DNA of 64,000 bases from Tubiluchus corallicola. Taxonomy: Eukaryota; Priapulida; Priapulimorpha; Priapulimorphida; Tubiluchidae. The notes under the pieces were generated by a model. The model saw only the letters and a list, made by a program, of their open reading frames with translations. It had not been told where the DNA came from and did not search any database. The first letter of the stretch is position 1. Every line of letters starts with the position of its first letter. Below are positions 1-23,174 of the stretch, piece by piece. A program made the translations under genes and the position numbers. The stretch spans positions 411,001 through 475,000 of the forward strand of contig JAQGDQ010000031.1 of the NCBI GenBank assembly GCA_030141605.1, given 5' to 3'.

Positions 1-606
1 ATGTAACAATGCATAGGGCAGATTCTACTTAGTGGTGTGGCACAATTGAGAGCCGTATTGGAAAGGTGAAACTCAGACTCTGTTAAGGTCGCGCAATGGT
101 CCTCATGCAAAATTTCAGCTTCCTGTGATGAAAACTGCTGCCTGTGATAGATTTCAAATATAAATGCGGCAACAACAAGAAGATGCCAGATCCAAAAAAA
201 AATTTATTACTAACTCTATCACAGCATGGAAAATCTATTATTTTTTAGCGTTCCACATTCTACAACTGACTAGTATGATAATGATGCACAAAGCTCTGAT
301 TAGTGTAGGAACAGTCTTTAAAAGGGTCAGAAAGACAATTACGATGTTTCTAAACAACAACTTGACAAAAAAACTATCATGCTCCACTTTATAATGCCAA
401 CTTCATTTAACACCTGAATTTTCCAGCAAAACAAAGTGTCATTATTTGCATAGACATATATGCATTAATGCACCTCGCTATAATGCCATCTTCTTGCCAG
501 TCCCAAAAAAGGCAGTATAAAGAGGTTTGACTATATAAGGTTTTACAGACTTTACGGGTGCTCAAATGTCTTTCAATACCCATGACTCATTCAAAGATAA
601 TCATCT
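1..606. other. 3' flank of TRIM37
   Basis: This AT-rich stretch follows the TRIM37 stop codon on the minus strand and shows no convincing coding exon. It probably contains the TRIM37 3' UTR, because a minus-strand AATAAA lies at 203-208. Confidence 0.5.
203..208 (-). promoter_or_regulatory. Candidate TRIM37 polyadenylation signal
   Basis: The plus strand reads TTTATT, that is AATAAA on the minus strand, about 400 nt after the TRIM37 stop at 607. It is the best-placed hexamer seen. Transcript 3' ends were not available. Confidence 0.4.
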
Positions 607-11714
<11,108 letters not shown>

Positions 11715-11869
11715 TTAATAGAAGGGCATTCCATGTTAAATATAGTATTTAGGCCTGTATATAGTATTTAGTATGATGGTCAACTGTATAGTATATGGCA
11801 TATGAATATAATGGTGTACAATATAAATTTGTTGAAAATTGTAATTGTATTTCTAAAATTGCTATGTAC

Positions 11870-12125
11870 TATGAAAATGGAATATAACATAATATAATGT
11901 AATATGATTGTAATATATAACTATTGTAAACACTGTTTACTATTATTATTGTTATTATTATTACTATGTGTTGCATGACGATTATACCCCATGTGCGGGG
12001 TTCTGTCTGTGTAGTTTTTTTTCTTTGCTCCATGTAATGTATTGCATTGTACTTGTAAAGTATTTATAATATACAGTAATAAATTGTATAATTGTAGTTT
12101 GCCGAATCATCAATAAATTTATTTA
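11870..12125 (+). repeat. AT-rich repeat, possibly a LINE 3' UTR
   Basis: The stretch has ATT-trinucleotide runs near 11940-11965 and ends with an AATAAATTTATTTATTT-like string near 12110-12125. That resembles the 3' ends of CR1/Jockey-like elements. No coding remnant is attached, so the identification is tentative. Confidence 0.3.
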
Positions 12126-12239
12126 TTTAAAATTGATAAAACTACAAAATATACTAAATACCGGTATATATATCTTTTTGAGATAACATTACCTACCAAC
12201 TACAATTATTAATTTTACTAGTATACTAATCATTTAGCA

Positions 12240-12600
12240 GTGAGCATGTTATCTGGTTTAGGACATATGAGGTACATAATAAAGAAACTCAGGCTAACCA
12301 GTTTTGCATACAGACACACTAGAGATCACTTAATTCAGATGCACAAAATGTTCAAGGGAGCTTTGGACTTGGATACTGCACTTTCTTTGACACTGCCATT
12401 CTTCAGTAACTGTAGGACAGAGGGAACAAGTATAAAAAACTTGAGACTGTTACAGCTGACGTATATAAATCTGATTTCTCAAACATAGAAGTACACCTAT
12501 GAAATTCACTGCCTGAAATCATTAGTACCACAATCAGCACATTCAAAACAAGATTAGACAAACTGGAAACCATCTCCTATAGGATATTAATTTAGCATCC
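12240..12600 (+). repeat. LINE reverse transcriptase C-terminal remnant, plus strand
   Basis: Plus-strand reading begins near GLGHMRYIIKKLRLTSFAYR, which matches the usual 'YEERLRxLGLxSLxYRRxRGDLI' end of CR1/L2-type ORF2. It continues with LIQMHKMFKG. After a frame break it reaches NSLPEIISTTISTFKTRLDK, the conserved WNSLP..V..FK.RLD terminal motif. Several stops and frame changes show that it is dead. Confidence 0.7.
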
Positions 12601-12639
12601 AAACCATACCTTACCATACCACCACTCTTAAAATTTAAA

Positions 12640-13430
12640 AATGGTAGAGGTTAATCGTGTAAACTCATTGTAACCCCATACATCTAAATATCTGTCCAGC
12701 TTGTTTCTGAAATTATTCATTGAAGAAGCTTTAACAATCTCAGATGGGTGTTATTCACTCTCTTACTTTTTCCATGGAAACACATTTCTTGCTCTACATT
12801 ACAGATTTTAGGTGGCTGCCCCCTGGCCCACTTTTACTAACCAGTGAAACACCTTTTCTATTTCCATGCCACCTAACCCATGCATAATTTTACAAGCTTG
12901 CATCAAATCTCCTCATCTTCATGGATGTAAGTAAAGATTTTCGAAGCCTTTCTTCATACAACATTTCTTCCATGCTTTCAATACACTGGTTGCCTTATGT
13001 TGCACACATTCTAAAGGCTTTATGTCTTTCTTATAATGTGAGTTCGATGCCTGTACACAGTACTCTAATTCCGGTCTTACCAATCTTTTGTAGTTTCATC
13101 ATTATAGTGATATCTCTGGATACAAATTGTCTTTTTCACATTCCTAAGGTTTGGTTAGCACTCTTTACCATTTCATGCCACTGGCTTGCTGATTACCTGT
13201 CATCACTAATTAATACACACAAATCTTTTTCTTCTCCAACAGATATCAACTTCGCCCCAATCGTGACCTTACCAGGGTTGTTATCCAAACTGAATGACCT
13301 GCATTGGCTGATATTGAAAATCACCTGCCAAGTGTCACCCATGCTCCACCTGCATAATTGGTCTCACTCATTTTGTAGCTCGGTAGCATCAAGCTCAGGT
13401 CAAATCCGCATATACTATAGTTATTAGTAT
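12640..13430 (-). repeat. Degenerate CR1/L2-like LINE fragment, minus strand
   Basis: On the minus strand the stretch reads as a decayed reverse-transcriptase thumb and tail. KLISVGEEKDLCVLISDD (about 13200-13250) matches the 'DLGVLISDDLK' motif. MEEMLYEERLRKSLL follows near 12950, then NNFRNKLDRYLDVW near 12690. Frames are broken repeatedly. It is inverted relative to the fragment at 12240-12600 and lies upstream of the TRIM37 RING exon. Confidence 0.65.
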
Positions 13431-13792
13431 ATAGATTTGCGAATTTAATCAGTTTGCTCTGTACAGATGCCTCAATATAGAATAATTTGCCTGCCAATGC
13501 CGCACCAATCATAGGGAAGTTTAAATCCTTAACTGACAATTATTTTGTGGAAAAATATCGGGTTTCGATGAATGTACTCGCTCAACCACTAATCATGACA
13601 ATAATATAATAATTAATAAATGCTCACTGATTCAAGTGACCAAAACGAATGACAAAACCAATTATATCTCTAGGACTGTCAGATTATTTGGTTTGGCTCA
13701 AATAGTTTCCAGTTGGTCTTTAAACTTTCCAACAGCTTCAGTAAATGAGACTGACCTAATCATATCAAGAATTAAAAAAGCTACGTCAATAC

Positions 13793-13855
13793 CTCAACCG
13801 TGTGGTCTTCCAGCCGCTTTCCTGGTTTCCCTCCTGAAGAAGCCAGCTTGCCAGT
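13793..13855 (-). CDS. TRIM37: Candidate upstream coding exon of TRIM37
   Basis: The minus strand between an acceptor (AATTAG) and a donor (GAG|GTATTG) reads 21 codons, TGKLASSGGKPGKRLEDHTVE written in two parts: TGKLASSGGKPG then KRLEDHTVE. Spliced in phase 0 to the RING exon it gives [12 protein letters not shown], close to human SVE-SIAEVFRCF. It has no ATG in frame before an upstream stop, so a further exon carrying the start must exist. The acceptor choice is uncertain. Confidence 0.45.
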
Positions 13856-13984
13856 CTAATTGGAAGAATTAGGCATGCGGTAAAACACGAAACAAATTTC
13901 TACTAGCATTAACATCAGACGTTTAACAAACCTGTCTGCCTCAGCTAAAAACAAAACTGAGCCTGCCAACCGGAAGTTATCAGT

Positions 13985-14060
13985 GACCACTGACCTTTGA
14001 AAGTTCTCGCGTTTTGCGAGAGTCTTTCTTTTCCGGTACAAAGCATCACAATTTTGCGAG
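13985..14060 (+). promoter_or_regulatory. Probable RPS10 promoter and non-coding exon 1
   Basis: A short pyrimidine tract CTTTCTTTTCCGG at about 14024-14036 resembles the TCT initiator of animal ribosomal protein genes. It is preceded by TCTCGCG...TGCGAGA, an interrupted inverted repeat. About 25 bases later a donor-like GCGAG|GTATTG occurs at 14060/14061. The RPS10 start codon lies directly behind an acceptor at 16610-16611, so an upstream non-coding exon is required, and this site fits. TRIM37 points the other way, so the region may be bidirectional. Confidence 0.4.
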
Positions 14061-16611
14061 GTATTGTAAAATTAAACGAAAATCTGTTTAATCCCCTGTC
14101 ATTATCTACAATTTCATTTTTCATTAACACAGGAATAACCCTAAGAACTGCTGATTTTTTAATCATAATTATTTTTGCCTCCCTTCGCTATAAAAAAACA
14201 AACTTATCAGCAATTTCGTTATACCTTGGCTTGCCTATTTTGCCTGTAATTGTATTTCACTAACTGGAGTAATTATGCCTTTTTCAGTGTTGATATAAGT
14301 ATTTATCTAATGGTGTGTGTGAGCCCTAAAAGGCTGTATTGCAGTTAGATGTTATGTGTACTATTTAGTAGTAAAGTCAGTACAATCGTTGGTTGTGTTA
14401 ACTACTCGTCTAGATTACGGGAAGAGGTACAGAAGAATGCCATAAATCTATTCCCTGAAATGCAAAGAAACTTTCTAAAAATTCTGTTTGTGTTAAGTAA
14501 GATCACGACTGTTGAAACTAGTTAGAGAGTAAGTGCTCAATTGATAAAGAAATACACAAATCTCATTTTGAATAATAGGATGAAATTATAAATGCACACA
14601 TCCAAACAGATGATTCATATATATTAGAACTGTATTAAATGTCGCTTCTTCAGTCTTTTCATGAAGAATGATAGATGTGCAAATGTCACTTGCTCCTACA
14701 ACATTTTACCTGCAAGTAAATGAATTACCTTTGTTGTGAGTAAACCTTTAATTTGTGCATTGTTCACTGTCACTATATGACAACATTTCACTTACAGTAT
14801 TCTGCCTACTGTAAATATGTTTATAAATTTTGTAACAAAAGACAGTCCTCCATATACAATACAATAATTTTACAATAAAATGATCTGAAATGATAGTCTG
14901 ATCTAAAATGTTCAAAACTGTACATGGATTTGAAAGAAGGCTTTTTTAATAGCAGGGCTAGAATTTCGAAGCGAATCCGCGAATCAATTCGTGTGTCTTT
15001 GGCGCACTGTGCTTCTCATTCAGAGTTGCACATAAAAATTATAGGGGTCTATGCTCGTTGTCAAGCCAACAAGAATGCAAACTCCAGGTAGGCGGTGTAA
15101 AAATTAAAGGCGAACAATTTGTCAAGTTATCAGTAAAAAATTTTATATGTTTCGCATAAATTTAGAGTTATTCTTCTTTCATATGCTTGTTATACACTTT
15201 TTGATGAAGGAAATGATGATTGTGGTTCACAGACAAAGAGAAGAATCAGCAATATTCTAAATGGCTTGGAGACTGAGCCAGGAAATGTTTGCTTTCATTC
15301 TGAAAACGATATCTGTACTGATAGTGATTACTTCTTATAATAAATCACTTTAATTGAAATTTAATCTTCTGTGTTTCAATAAATAGAATTCATTGTACTT
15401 GAACTATGTACTTTAGACTAGATTCTCGCAAAAAGTCACAGCACGAATCTGCTTAGATTCTGGCAAAATATAACGAAATTCTGGCCCCAAAAAGAGCATT
15501 ACCATGAAGTTAAGAGTCCATTATGTTAGATAGTCAAAAATAGAAGGAAGAGCAGGCAGGACAGTAGAGCTGTAAAATAATCTTCTGAGTTATTATGGTT
15601 GCATCCGTAGTAGGTTCTTTATGTGTCAACAAGAATCTATAAGCTTTGTAAAAAGGAGGACATGTTTATGCACTACAATTTTATCATAATATCAAAGATA
15701 ATGTCACTATATTGCTGGTCAGCTTATTAACAAAATCTAAGACGTACCTGATGGATTTAAAGTCCGGAAACGTTAAAACGTGTCAAATTAAAGGATCTCT
15801 GTCGTCCCGTATTCTGCGTGTGCATTAGTTCACAAGACTAAACTTGGTTGTATTACCACACGACAACTTCTTCTGTAATGCTGTGTGTTAGAAGCCTTTA
15901 ACTTAATGAATCTAAAAGAAATACTTATGCAATAATAGCATATTTCGAATCTGCAATGGTGGCAGAGCGAGCAACCTTTTTTATGTTTATATTTTATTGT
16001 TGTTTTGTTGCAAAACTTTACAAGCATAATTCACATTGTTGCTCATTACACAGAATTATTTTGATAACGAATCTGTGATTTCAAATTTTATACCATCAAT
16101 TTTTAGTACATATTTCCTCGTAAGAATGCATATGCAGCCAAAGACCTATGTTGAGCACAAATGGGGAAGACATATATACTAAAATATCAAAGATAATTTT
16201 TTAACTTGCTTCTGAGTCTTCTGCGTCTATGTCTGCTACATGTATAGTGATGTGGGTATTTATAAACACAACGTTTTTAGACCTAACGAACTAATGAAAT
16301 GATTTAAACACAAACCAAACTGAACTAGAAACAAAAATAAAAAATAACAATAAGGTGGCACCATTATTTTCTGACTCCGGTTCTGTTACTTTCATTTTGA
16401 GATTTAAGCCATTGAATACAGGTTGTAGTGTGCCAAGTGTCAAATTGTATATCAAAATGGTGGCACATGAGATGCATTTTTCTGTTTAATTTTTGATTTT
16501 GTTAACGTGTTTTGTTTGTGCAATTGATTGGTAAAAATTCATAAGCATAATTCATTTTCTCATTAAAAATAATTTAGATGAGTTTTTGTCAAATAATGTG
16601 TTGTTTTTTAG
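14061..16611 (+). other. Inferred RPS10 5' intron
   Basis: If exon 1 ends at 14060, this 2.55-kb stretch is the first intron. It contains one hAT-like MITE (14954-15490) and otherwise AT-rich sequence without a recognisable exon. Confidence 0.35.
14954..15490. mobile_element. Decayed hAT-like MITE
   Basis: The left end reads CAGGGCTAGAATTTCG and the right end reads CGAAATTCTGGCCCC. These are imperfect inverted termini of the CAGGG...type, about 535 bp apart. Both flanks continue with related GAATC-containing sequence in inverse orientation. No transposase is seen and no clear target duplication could be matched. Confidence 0.4.
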
Positions 16612-19600
16612 ATGTTGATGCCAAAGAAAAACCGTGTGGCGATCTATGAACATTTGTTCAAAGAAGGTGTGATGGTGGCTAAAAAAGATTTCAATGCACC
16701 AAAACATCCAGATCTTGAAACTGTACCAAATCTCCATGTCATAAAAGCTATGACAGTAAGTTACATTTACTGAATGCTTATTTTCTATATTAAGAACAAC
16801 AAGGGCATTGGAAAAAGGAACTGGGCTTTAGGGCTGAGACGGTTAGGCTTCTTAACTAACCATTTAAACATTATTAATCGTGCTCGGTTAACCGTTTAAC
16901 TGTTCCAGATGATGTCATACATATAGCAAAACATTGAATACACATGACCTACTAACGTGAAGAAATTGCCTAACTCTAACCTCATTATATATTCATAGAA
17001 ATTCACTCAACTTAGTATTTCTTCGGTACCTGAATAAATTATTAATCTTTTGAATGTTTGAAGCAGTTTTTGAACAACAAAATTCTATTTATAAAGTAGT
17101 ACCTGGGCAATAACACTTTCTATATCATGCCGTGCTGTGTGGCTAATAAGCAATTATATCCGACTAGATCGCGAGAAGTTAATATAACAGAGTTTCAACA
17201 AGCAAAAATTAATTTCCTTGTAGAATTTTGTGTGAAAAATGTCGAAATACTAACCGCATGCATTTTAATTAATTATAATTGTATTTTGTCTGTTTTCTTT
17301 TGCGTTTTTATTTTTTTTTGAATGAATAATTCATTCATTCCTTGCACAAGTAAACAATGTGGTTCAAATGTAGGATGTGCCAGTGAGAATGTCCTCATGA
17401 CGGCATCCTTATAACATACGTGAGTGAAAAACTTTAGGCAATTTACCGTTTCGATGCTTTTTAGGCAACCAGATTAATTGTTCAAAACAATGTTGTAAAT
17501 AGTACAATTTTATGTCAGCTGGACATTGCTGACTGCGTACAACAACTCAAAAAGACACAAGTTTTCATTAATACGGATACATAGAAAACTTGGCTGAGTA
17601 ACGGTTAAATTGTAAATGATTATCTAAGTAGTTACACCAGTTAGCGGTCAGTTAAACGGTTAACCGTCTCAGCCTTACTAGGCATATTGTGAAGATTTGT
17701 CAATCGTGTACAAAACAGTATCAATTGTGTGCAAAACAGGCTTTGCGTTTTCAAATTAATGACAAAGTATAAACTACGGTTGGGCGGTTGATTATAGAAA
17801 AATGAGAATATATTACCAAACATACCTAGCCGGTACACATGCTTTTTGTAAACATATGAACCAGTGTTTGCAACAAGACTAGTACTTGTCTCAATCTCAC
17901 CGAGATTATATTTTGCATTGTTTATAGTTGGTAATAGTAACTGCAACTACAAAAAAGTTTGTTCAAGCACCTGAAGGGATAGGTGATTATATTGCACGGT
18001 AATCGAATGACATAATTTTTTGTTCAAAATGGGTGCGCCCAAGCATAAAATAATGTCGATCGAAATTGAGTGTCTAATTACATGAAGCTGAGGAGGCACT
18101 TATCACATTGTCATTGCTGCAACTTTCTAACATTTTTCTCACATATTAAAATAAGTTTAAATTTCCTGAGAGCCTTGGCTTTTCCTTTAATGTGTATTTA
18201 AGGAAATAAGCAGAAAATCAATTTGCGAAGTCGTACCACTGATCCATACGGCCCCTACCCCAAAGCATCATAATACAGTGGAACTGCTTTCCACCGCCTA
18301 CTTTGGAATTTACCAGTGGTCATAGACACCATGCTACCTTGACCTTATTGTTTTGAAATCTGGATTATAGTGTGTGCTGAAAATTTGCAAAGCAGGTATG
18401 GCTTGTCTTTCAGCACACCAAGAGCGTTTCTTCTCGTTCATAATAACAAATGCACTGTAGGCAGGGAGAACTGGACACCCTACCCACATTTGATTAGGTG
18501 TTCGTGAGAGTTGTATTTCACTTTACTTAATAAATATTCCAAAATAGTACAAAAATTGGATTTAGAAGGCTCTTGTACCGTTTATTAAAAATACTTGTGG
18601 TTGTGCCACACAAGGTTCGAACTCGGATCATTCATATTTTCTTACGTGTGCCTACCATTAGTTGTGATCTTATAATTGCATCCTTTATATAAGCTGATAC
18701 AAGTTTCTGCTTGTCTAATGTCTAGTTTAAGTGAGTTAATAAGCATTTTGATGTTTTTGACTGATATTTAGGTTGCTACAGAAGAGCAGTTTCTTTTTCA
18801 AGTTTCATTAATATCGTTATAGCAGTATTTTTATATATTTGCTGCTCTGCAAGCTCTATCTACCATCTATCGGGTAGGGCCCACATAATCTATTTGATTG
18901 TAGCAGGACCAGAATCTGTCTCACTATCAAAAGTTTTGTAATTTGAAACTGTGGACCTGCAGGGGCCTGTATACATCCTCTGTCAGTCAAGTAAACACCC
19001 ACATGCATGTCAGGTAAAATGGCAGATGGAACCACCAAAACGAAGTCACTATTAAACCCTTCACCAACTAGATTTAGCATTGCTTAACCTCAGTCGCTAA
19101 ACACTTATATTAACTATTCGGTTGTTCACTTTGGCACATTAACCTTTATTCAATTTTTACTTTAATTGATCTCTTAACTGTAAACATGTTTGTCAAGTGT
19201 TAGGGACATACTTTGTACATCAATTTTTATTGATTATTATCTAGTCGTTAAAGTCACGAGGGTATGTGAAGGAACAGTTTGCCTGGAGGCATTACTATTG
19301 GTATCTAACCAATGAAGGAATACAATATTTACGTGATTTCTTGCATCTACCAACTGAAATTGTTCCATCAACATTGAAACGACAGACACGAACAGAAGCA
19401 GCACGACCAAGACCTAAAGGCAAGTTTACAATTCCATGCTTTTCTGCTGATAGCAGAACAATTGAACAACTGCTGGACAACTTTTTGTTTAAATATATAA
19501 GTAGTATGCACAGTAGTATTATTTATATTTTATTATTTAATGTCGCATTTCACAATTGTAAATCCTGAAGGTTGTAATTGTCATTTGTGTGACATATTTT

Positions 19601-21173
19601 CCTTTATATGTAAAGTGAATTAGAAAAAAGAAAAAAATTGCAGAATGCAAACTGTACAATTGTGGTATTTAGTGAAATATGTAAAGTGAATTAGAAAAAA
19701 AGAAAAAAATTGCGGAATGTAAACTGTACAATTGTGCTATTTAGTGACATATGTAAAGTGAATTAGATGAAAAAGAAATAAATTCAGAATGTAAACTGTA
19801 CAATTGTGCTATTTAGTGAAATATGTAAAGTGAATTAGATGAAAAAGAAATAAATTCAGAATGTAAACTGTACAATTGTGCTATTTAGTGAAATATGTAA
19901 AGTGAATTAGATGAAAAAGAAATAAATTCAGAATGTAAACTGCACAATTGTGCTATTTAGTGAAATGTGTCAAGTGAATTAGATGAAAAAGAAATAAATG
20001 CAGAATGCAAACTGCACAATTGTGCTATTTAGTGAAATGTGGACAATTGCTTGCTGTAAACCCGGTATTTTGACTTATCATCCAGCTTCAGTTCTGAATA
20101 ATCTAGGTACTTTTCAGTTGAGTTTGGTTTCAAAACTTCACTGACTGTGAGTACATTCGACCATTAATAGATAATCTTAAAATTACAAATGTAAGTAATT
20201 GAAAATTTTTGTACTGATTGTTCATGTGGGAAACATTGTGACTAAAATTCTTTAACAAACAGTGGTAAATGCAGTCTGTATTTGCGATGTTTGTTCAACC
20301 TACATGTATATTCTTTCAGTTTATGCGCCACGTAACCTTTACATATGACTATATTGGAGAAAGTACGTAAAAGTTTTCCCTGGGTTTGATTTGCACATAA
20401 ATTCAGTGTACACATTTCAAGGAATGTATAAATTGACTATATTTCTAAGTAGATAGCTGGCCTGCACATAATCATATTAACAATTAAGATATTTAATAAC
20501 TGCTTTGTAACAGGTTTTGGTGAGGGAGGAGCGAAACCACCTCCAAGTATGGGAGCAGAAAGAGCTGAAAGAGAGGGTTATCGAAGAGCTGGACAGCCCG
20601 ACAAAAAAGGCGAGGTCGGACCTGGAACAGGGCAAATGGAATTTGTAAGGATAATTTTTTCTTTTTGTAAATCTATTCCAAAATGCATGTGTGCAGTGCT
20701 GCAAGTGGTTTTGTAGAGTCCATATTGATGATAAAAATTAAAAGAATCAAGTATTGCAGTACTTAAACTAGAGAAAATCTATAACAAAATTCATGAGAAG
20801 CAAGTCAAACTTCAGCCAGGAATTCGGTTGTGATGCATACTACGCTAATATTGTCCACGCCTGTTTTGCTCCATTGTTGTTTCTCAGTTTGGTAGCTATC
20901 TGTTTCTAATGCCAAGTTTCTTCGCACATTACTGTTACCTTTTATGTCAGCACCTTTTATACTAAGGTCATTTGCTTATGTGCTATATTTACATTTTATG
21001 AACAGTTTAATTTTGCCTGCACACAACACTAGAGTTACTGTTGAATATAGGACTAAATTATGATTCGATGTTAGGCCTGTACCAAATCATTTTATGAGAA
21101 TTTAAATAAAAAAAATTTAAATTATGATTTTTTACAGAGGGGCGGATATGGCAGAGGACGTCCACCACCCTAA
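16612..21173 (+). CDS. RPS10: 40S ribosomal protein S10 (eS10)
   Basis: Structural protein of the small ribosomal subunit. Coding exons are 16612-16755, 19245-19419, 20514-20644 and 21138-21173, giving 161 aa against 165 in human. It starts [19 protein letters not shown] and continues [14 protein letters not shown]. Exon 2 gives [20 protein letters not shown] and [16 protein letters not shown]. The C-terminus is the usual Gly/Arg tail [11 protein letters not shown]. The ATG follows an intron acceptor directly, as in human RPS10, so transcription starts upstream. The second coding intron begins with GC rather than GT (AAAG|GCAAGT at 19419/19420); only this site keeps phase with the next exon. 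The gene is convergent with the nuclear receptor gene. Confidence 0.97.
16831..17675. mobile_element. TIR element in the first coding intron of RPS10
   Basis: The left end has GGGCTGAGACGGTTA followed by AACTAACC. The right end contains GTTAAACGGTTAACC and GTCTCAGCC, the inverse. The two ends are about 845 bp apart and contain no recognisable transposase. This suits a non-autonomous DNA transposon, perhaps hAT-like. The target duplication is not clear. Confidence 0.5.
19607..20041 (+). repeat. 72-bp minisatellite, six copies
   Basis: Six tandem units of about 70-72 bp occur in the RPS10 GC-AG intron. Each contains TATGTAAAGTGAATTAGA, then an A-rich segment, then ACTGTACAATTGTGCTATTT or close variants. 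The first two units differ most; the later units are nearly identical, which suggests recent homogenisation. Confidence 0.85.
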
Positions 21174-21367
21174 AACAAACATTTAGCATATTTATGTACA
21201 GGTGATTTTTTTGAATTATAACGTTTCATCAGAATATTATGGTGTACTGTTTCTGAATGGTGTTCATCGACTACAGTCATTACTACCTCCTTGGTCATAA
21301 GAGAGGTTATCTTACTCCTTTCTATACAAAAAAATCATTTCAAACAAAGAAGTTTGTTAAGAAGTTA

Positions 21368-21373
21368 AATAAA
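21368..21373 (+). promoter_or_regulatory. Candidate RPS10 polyadenylation signal
   Basis: An AATAAA hexamer lies about 195 nt after the RPS10 stop codon at 21171-21173. Confidence 0.45.
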
Positions 21374-22571
21374 AATAGCCACAAATTTTCATGTATTGTA
21401 AGTACAGCTTCTTCACTTCTCTAAAAGGAATGTATAAATTACTAAAAACAACTGAAGAGTGACTACTGTTAAAAATACTTGCAGCATTTGCATCCAGGGG
21501 ACAGTTGGTTTACAAAATTTTTACCAAACGATAACGATTAATGCATGATTGCCAGCCTTGCAGCAGCTATTTATGCTAATGAATTGCACTGCTTCAGCTT
21601 TGTGTAGTTAGCTTGTGACCACGTATTCATTCAGGAATGCAGCTAACACAAGACTGCACTATAGCTTCACTGTAAATTATATTTATGCCAGCTGCTACCT
21701 GCGTAGGTATGTAGAATCTTGAGAACAACACATAGCTATAACACTAATAGCGCTGATAAAAATTTCATCTTCTGGCATGAGATTTCACAACGTGTGTTTG
21801 TCCTTCACTATTGGCTGTAAAGTATTGGCACTACATTTTCACTGGCTGTTGAGACTAGTGAATAACACCTTTGTCACCAGTAGGAAGGTATTAACAATTC
21901 CCTAACAGGTAGGAACATTGGGCAATATTATAAAAACAAGTCAAATGACAATGTCTTTCAAGAGGTGTATAAAAACTAAGTAACAATTGTTGTGCTTATG
22001 TGTTTGGGTCTAGGATTACTCTTGCACTAAGCTGTGCATTGTTTAATATTTTGTAGCTCATCCTATTATCCAGCAGTTTAACTGCCAGCATAAGCGTAAT
22101 ATATGCGTCTTGTTTAGTATTACGTTAAGTTTACGCCGAGTCCAGCAATATTGGTAAGAATACCTGTATCATCATCATTACATGGTGCAGCTCTAGAATC
22201 TAATGATTACTGAATTACTTGAATAACATTTTAGTTTATCACTTTTTTTCACTACCAAATGATACTTTTCCATAGTTTCAAATAGATAATTTACAGAATA
22301 AGTGCATCTATCCATAATTTCCTGAGTTTGGATCTACATTCTTTATTGTATACATCTTGTATATAAATATAGATTGATGTACTAATGACATTTATAGAGT
22401 GAATTTTTTATATCTTATATAAATACAAAAAATTGAGGAAATTCCTTAGTAAACTAATATGTTAAGTCTAACTCTGAGCAATTTGCATTGAGCAAAATGT
22501 GATACATATGTGTGTTTGTGTATATCACATATAGATAAGTGACATACATATGTCTAATGAAGTAGTTTTAA

Positions 22572-22594
22572 ATATATATATATATATATATATA
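22572..22594. repeat. (TA)n microsatellite
   Basis: An uninterrupted AT/TA dinucleotide run of about 23 bases is followed by AATAATA. Confidence 0.85.
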
Positions 22595-23174
22595 ATAATA
22601 AATACTAAAATATATAATAGTAAAATGAGAACTGTGATATGTCATAAATGTATAACTTTGTAAATATGTAACAAAGTTAATTGACCAAGTATCATAACAT
22701 AAGGTATTCTGATGTTTAGGTAGTGATTCACAATTACATTGCTAACATCCGGCTGCTCTAAAGAGATAGCAGTGAAAGCTGACGTCACATGAAATTTACA
22801 AATCTAGTGTTTAACTAATAAACTAGCTATCAGTTTTCACAAAGAATATACCTCAGGTCATTCCTAATACTGAAACAGACTCTTTAGTGGATATTTAGAA
22901 ATTTTAGGTTCTATGCAAACGTAGTTCACTCAATATGATTAGCTGATATTTCAAGCTACACATTGACCCCATTTACAATAATCTTCTACTTACATTTTTA
23001 CAGTTATGTTTTTATCTACCAGACAAACTAACGAATGTGTTTGAATATTTTGAATGTTAACATTTTGAATTTGTTTTCTAAAAATCGGAGTAGTTATTTT
23101 CTGCACAACTCCATATGTAAAACGTAATGTCAGTGCCAAATGTTTTCGTAGTACATTTGCCTCGCTTCATTGCT

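Larger units (their letters stand above)
21174..23174. other. Intergenic space between convergent RPS10 and receptor genes
   Basis: It holds the 3' UTRs of two convergent genes. I see a plus-strand AATAAA and a TA microsatellite but no further exon or transposon with recognisable termini. Confidence 0.5.

Noticed and set aside
12921-13427. 168-codon plus-strand open frame
   Set aside because: The minus strand of the same stretch is a decayed LINE reverse transcriptase; the plus frame is its antisense and has no domain.
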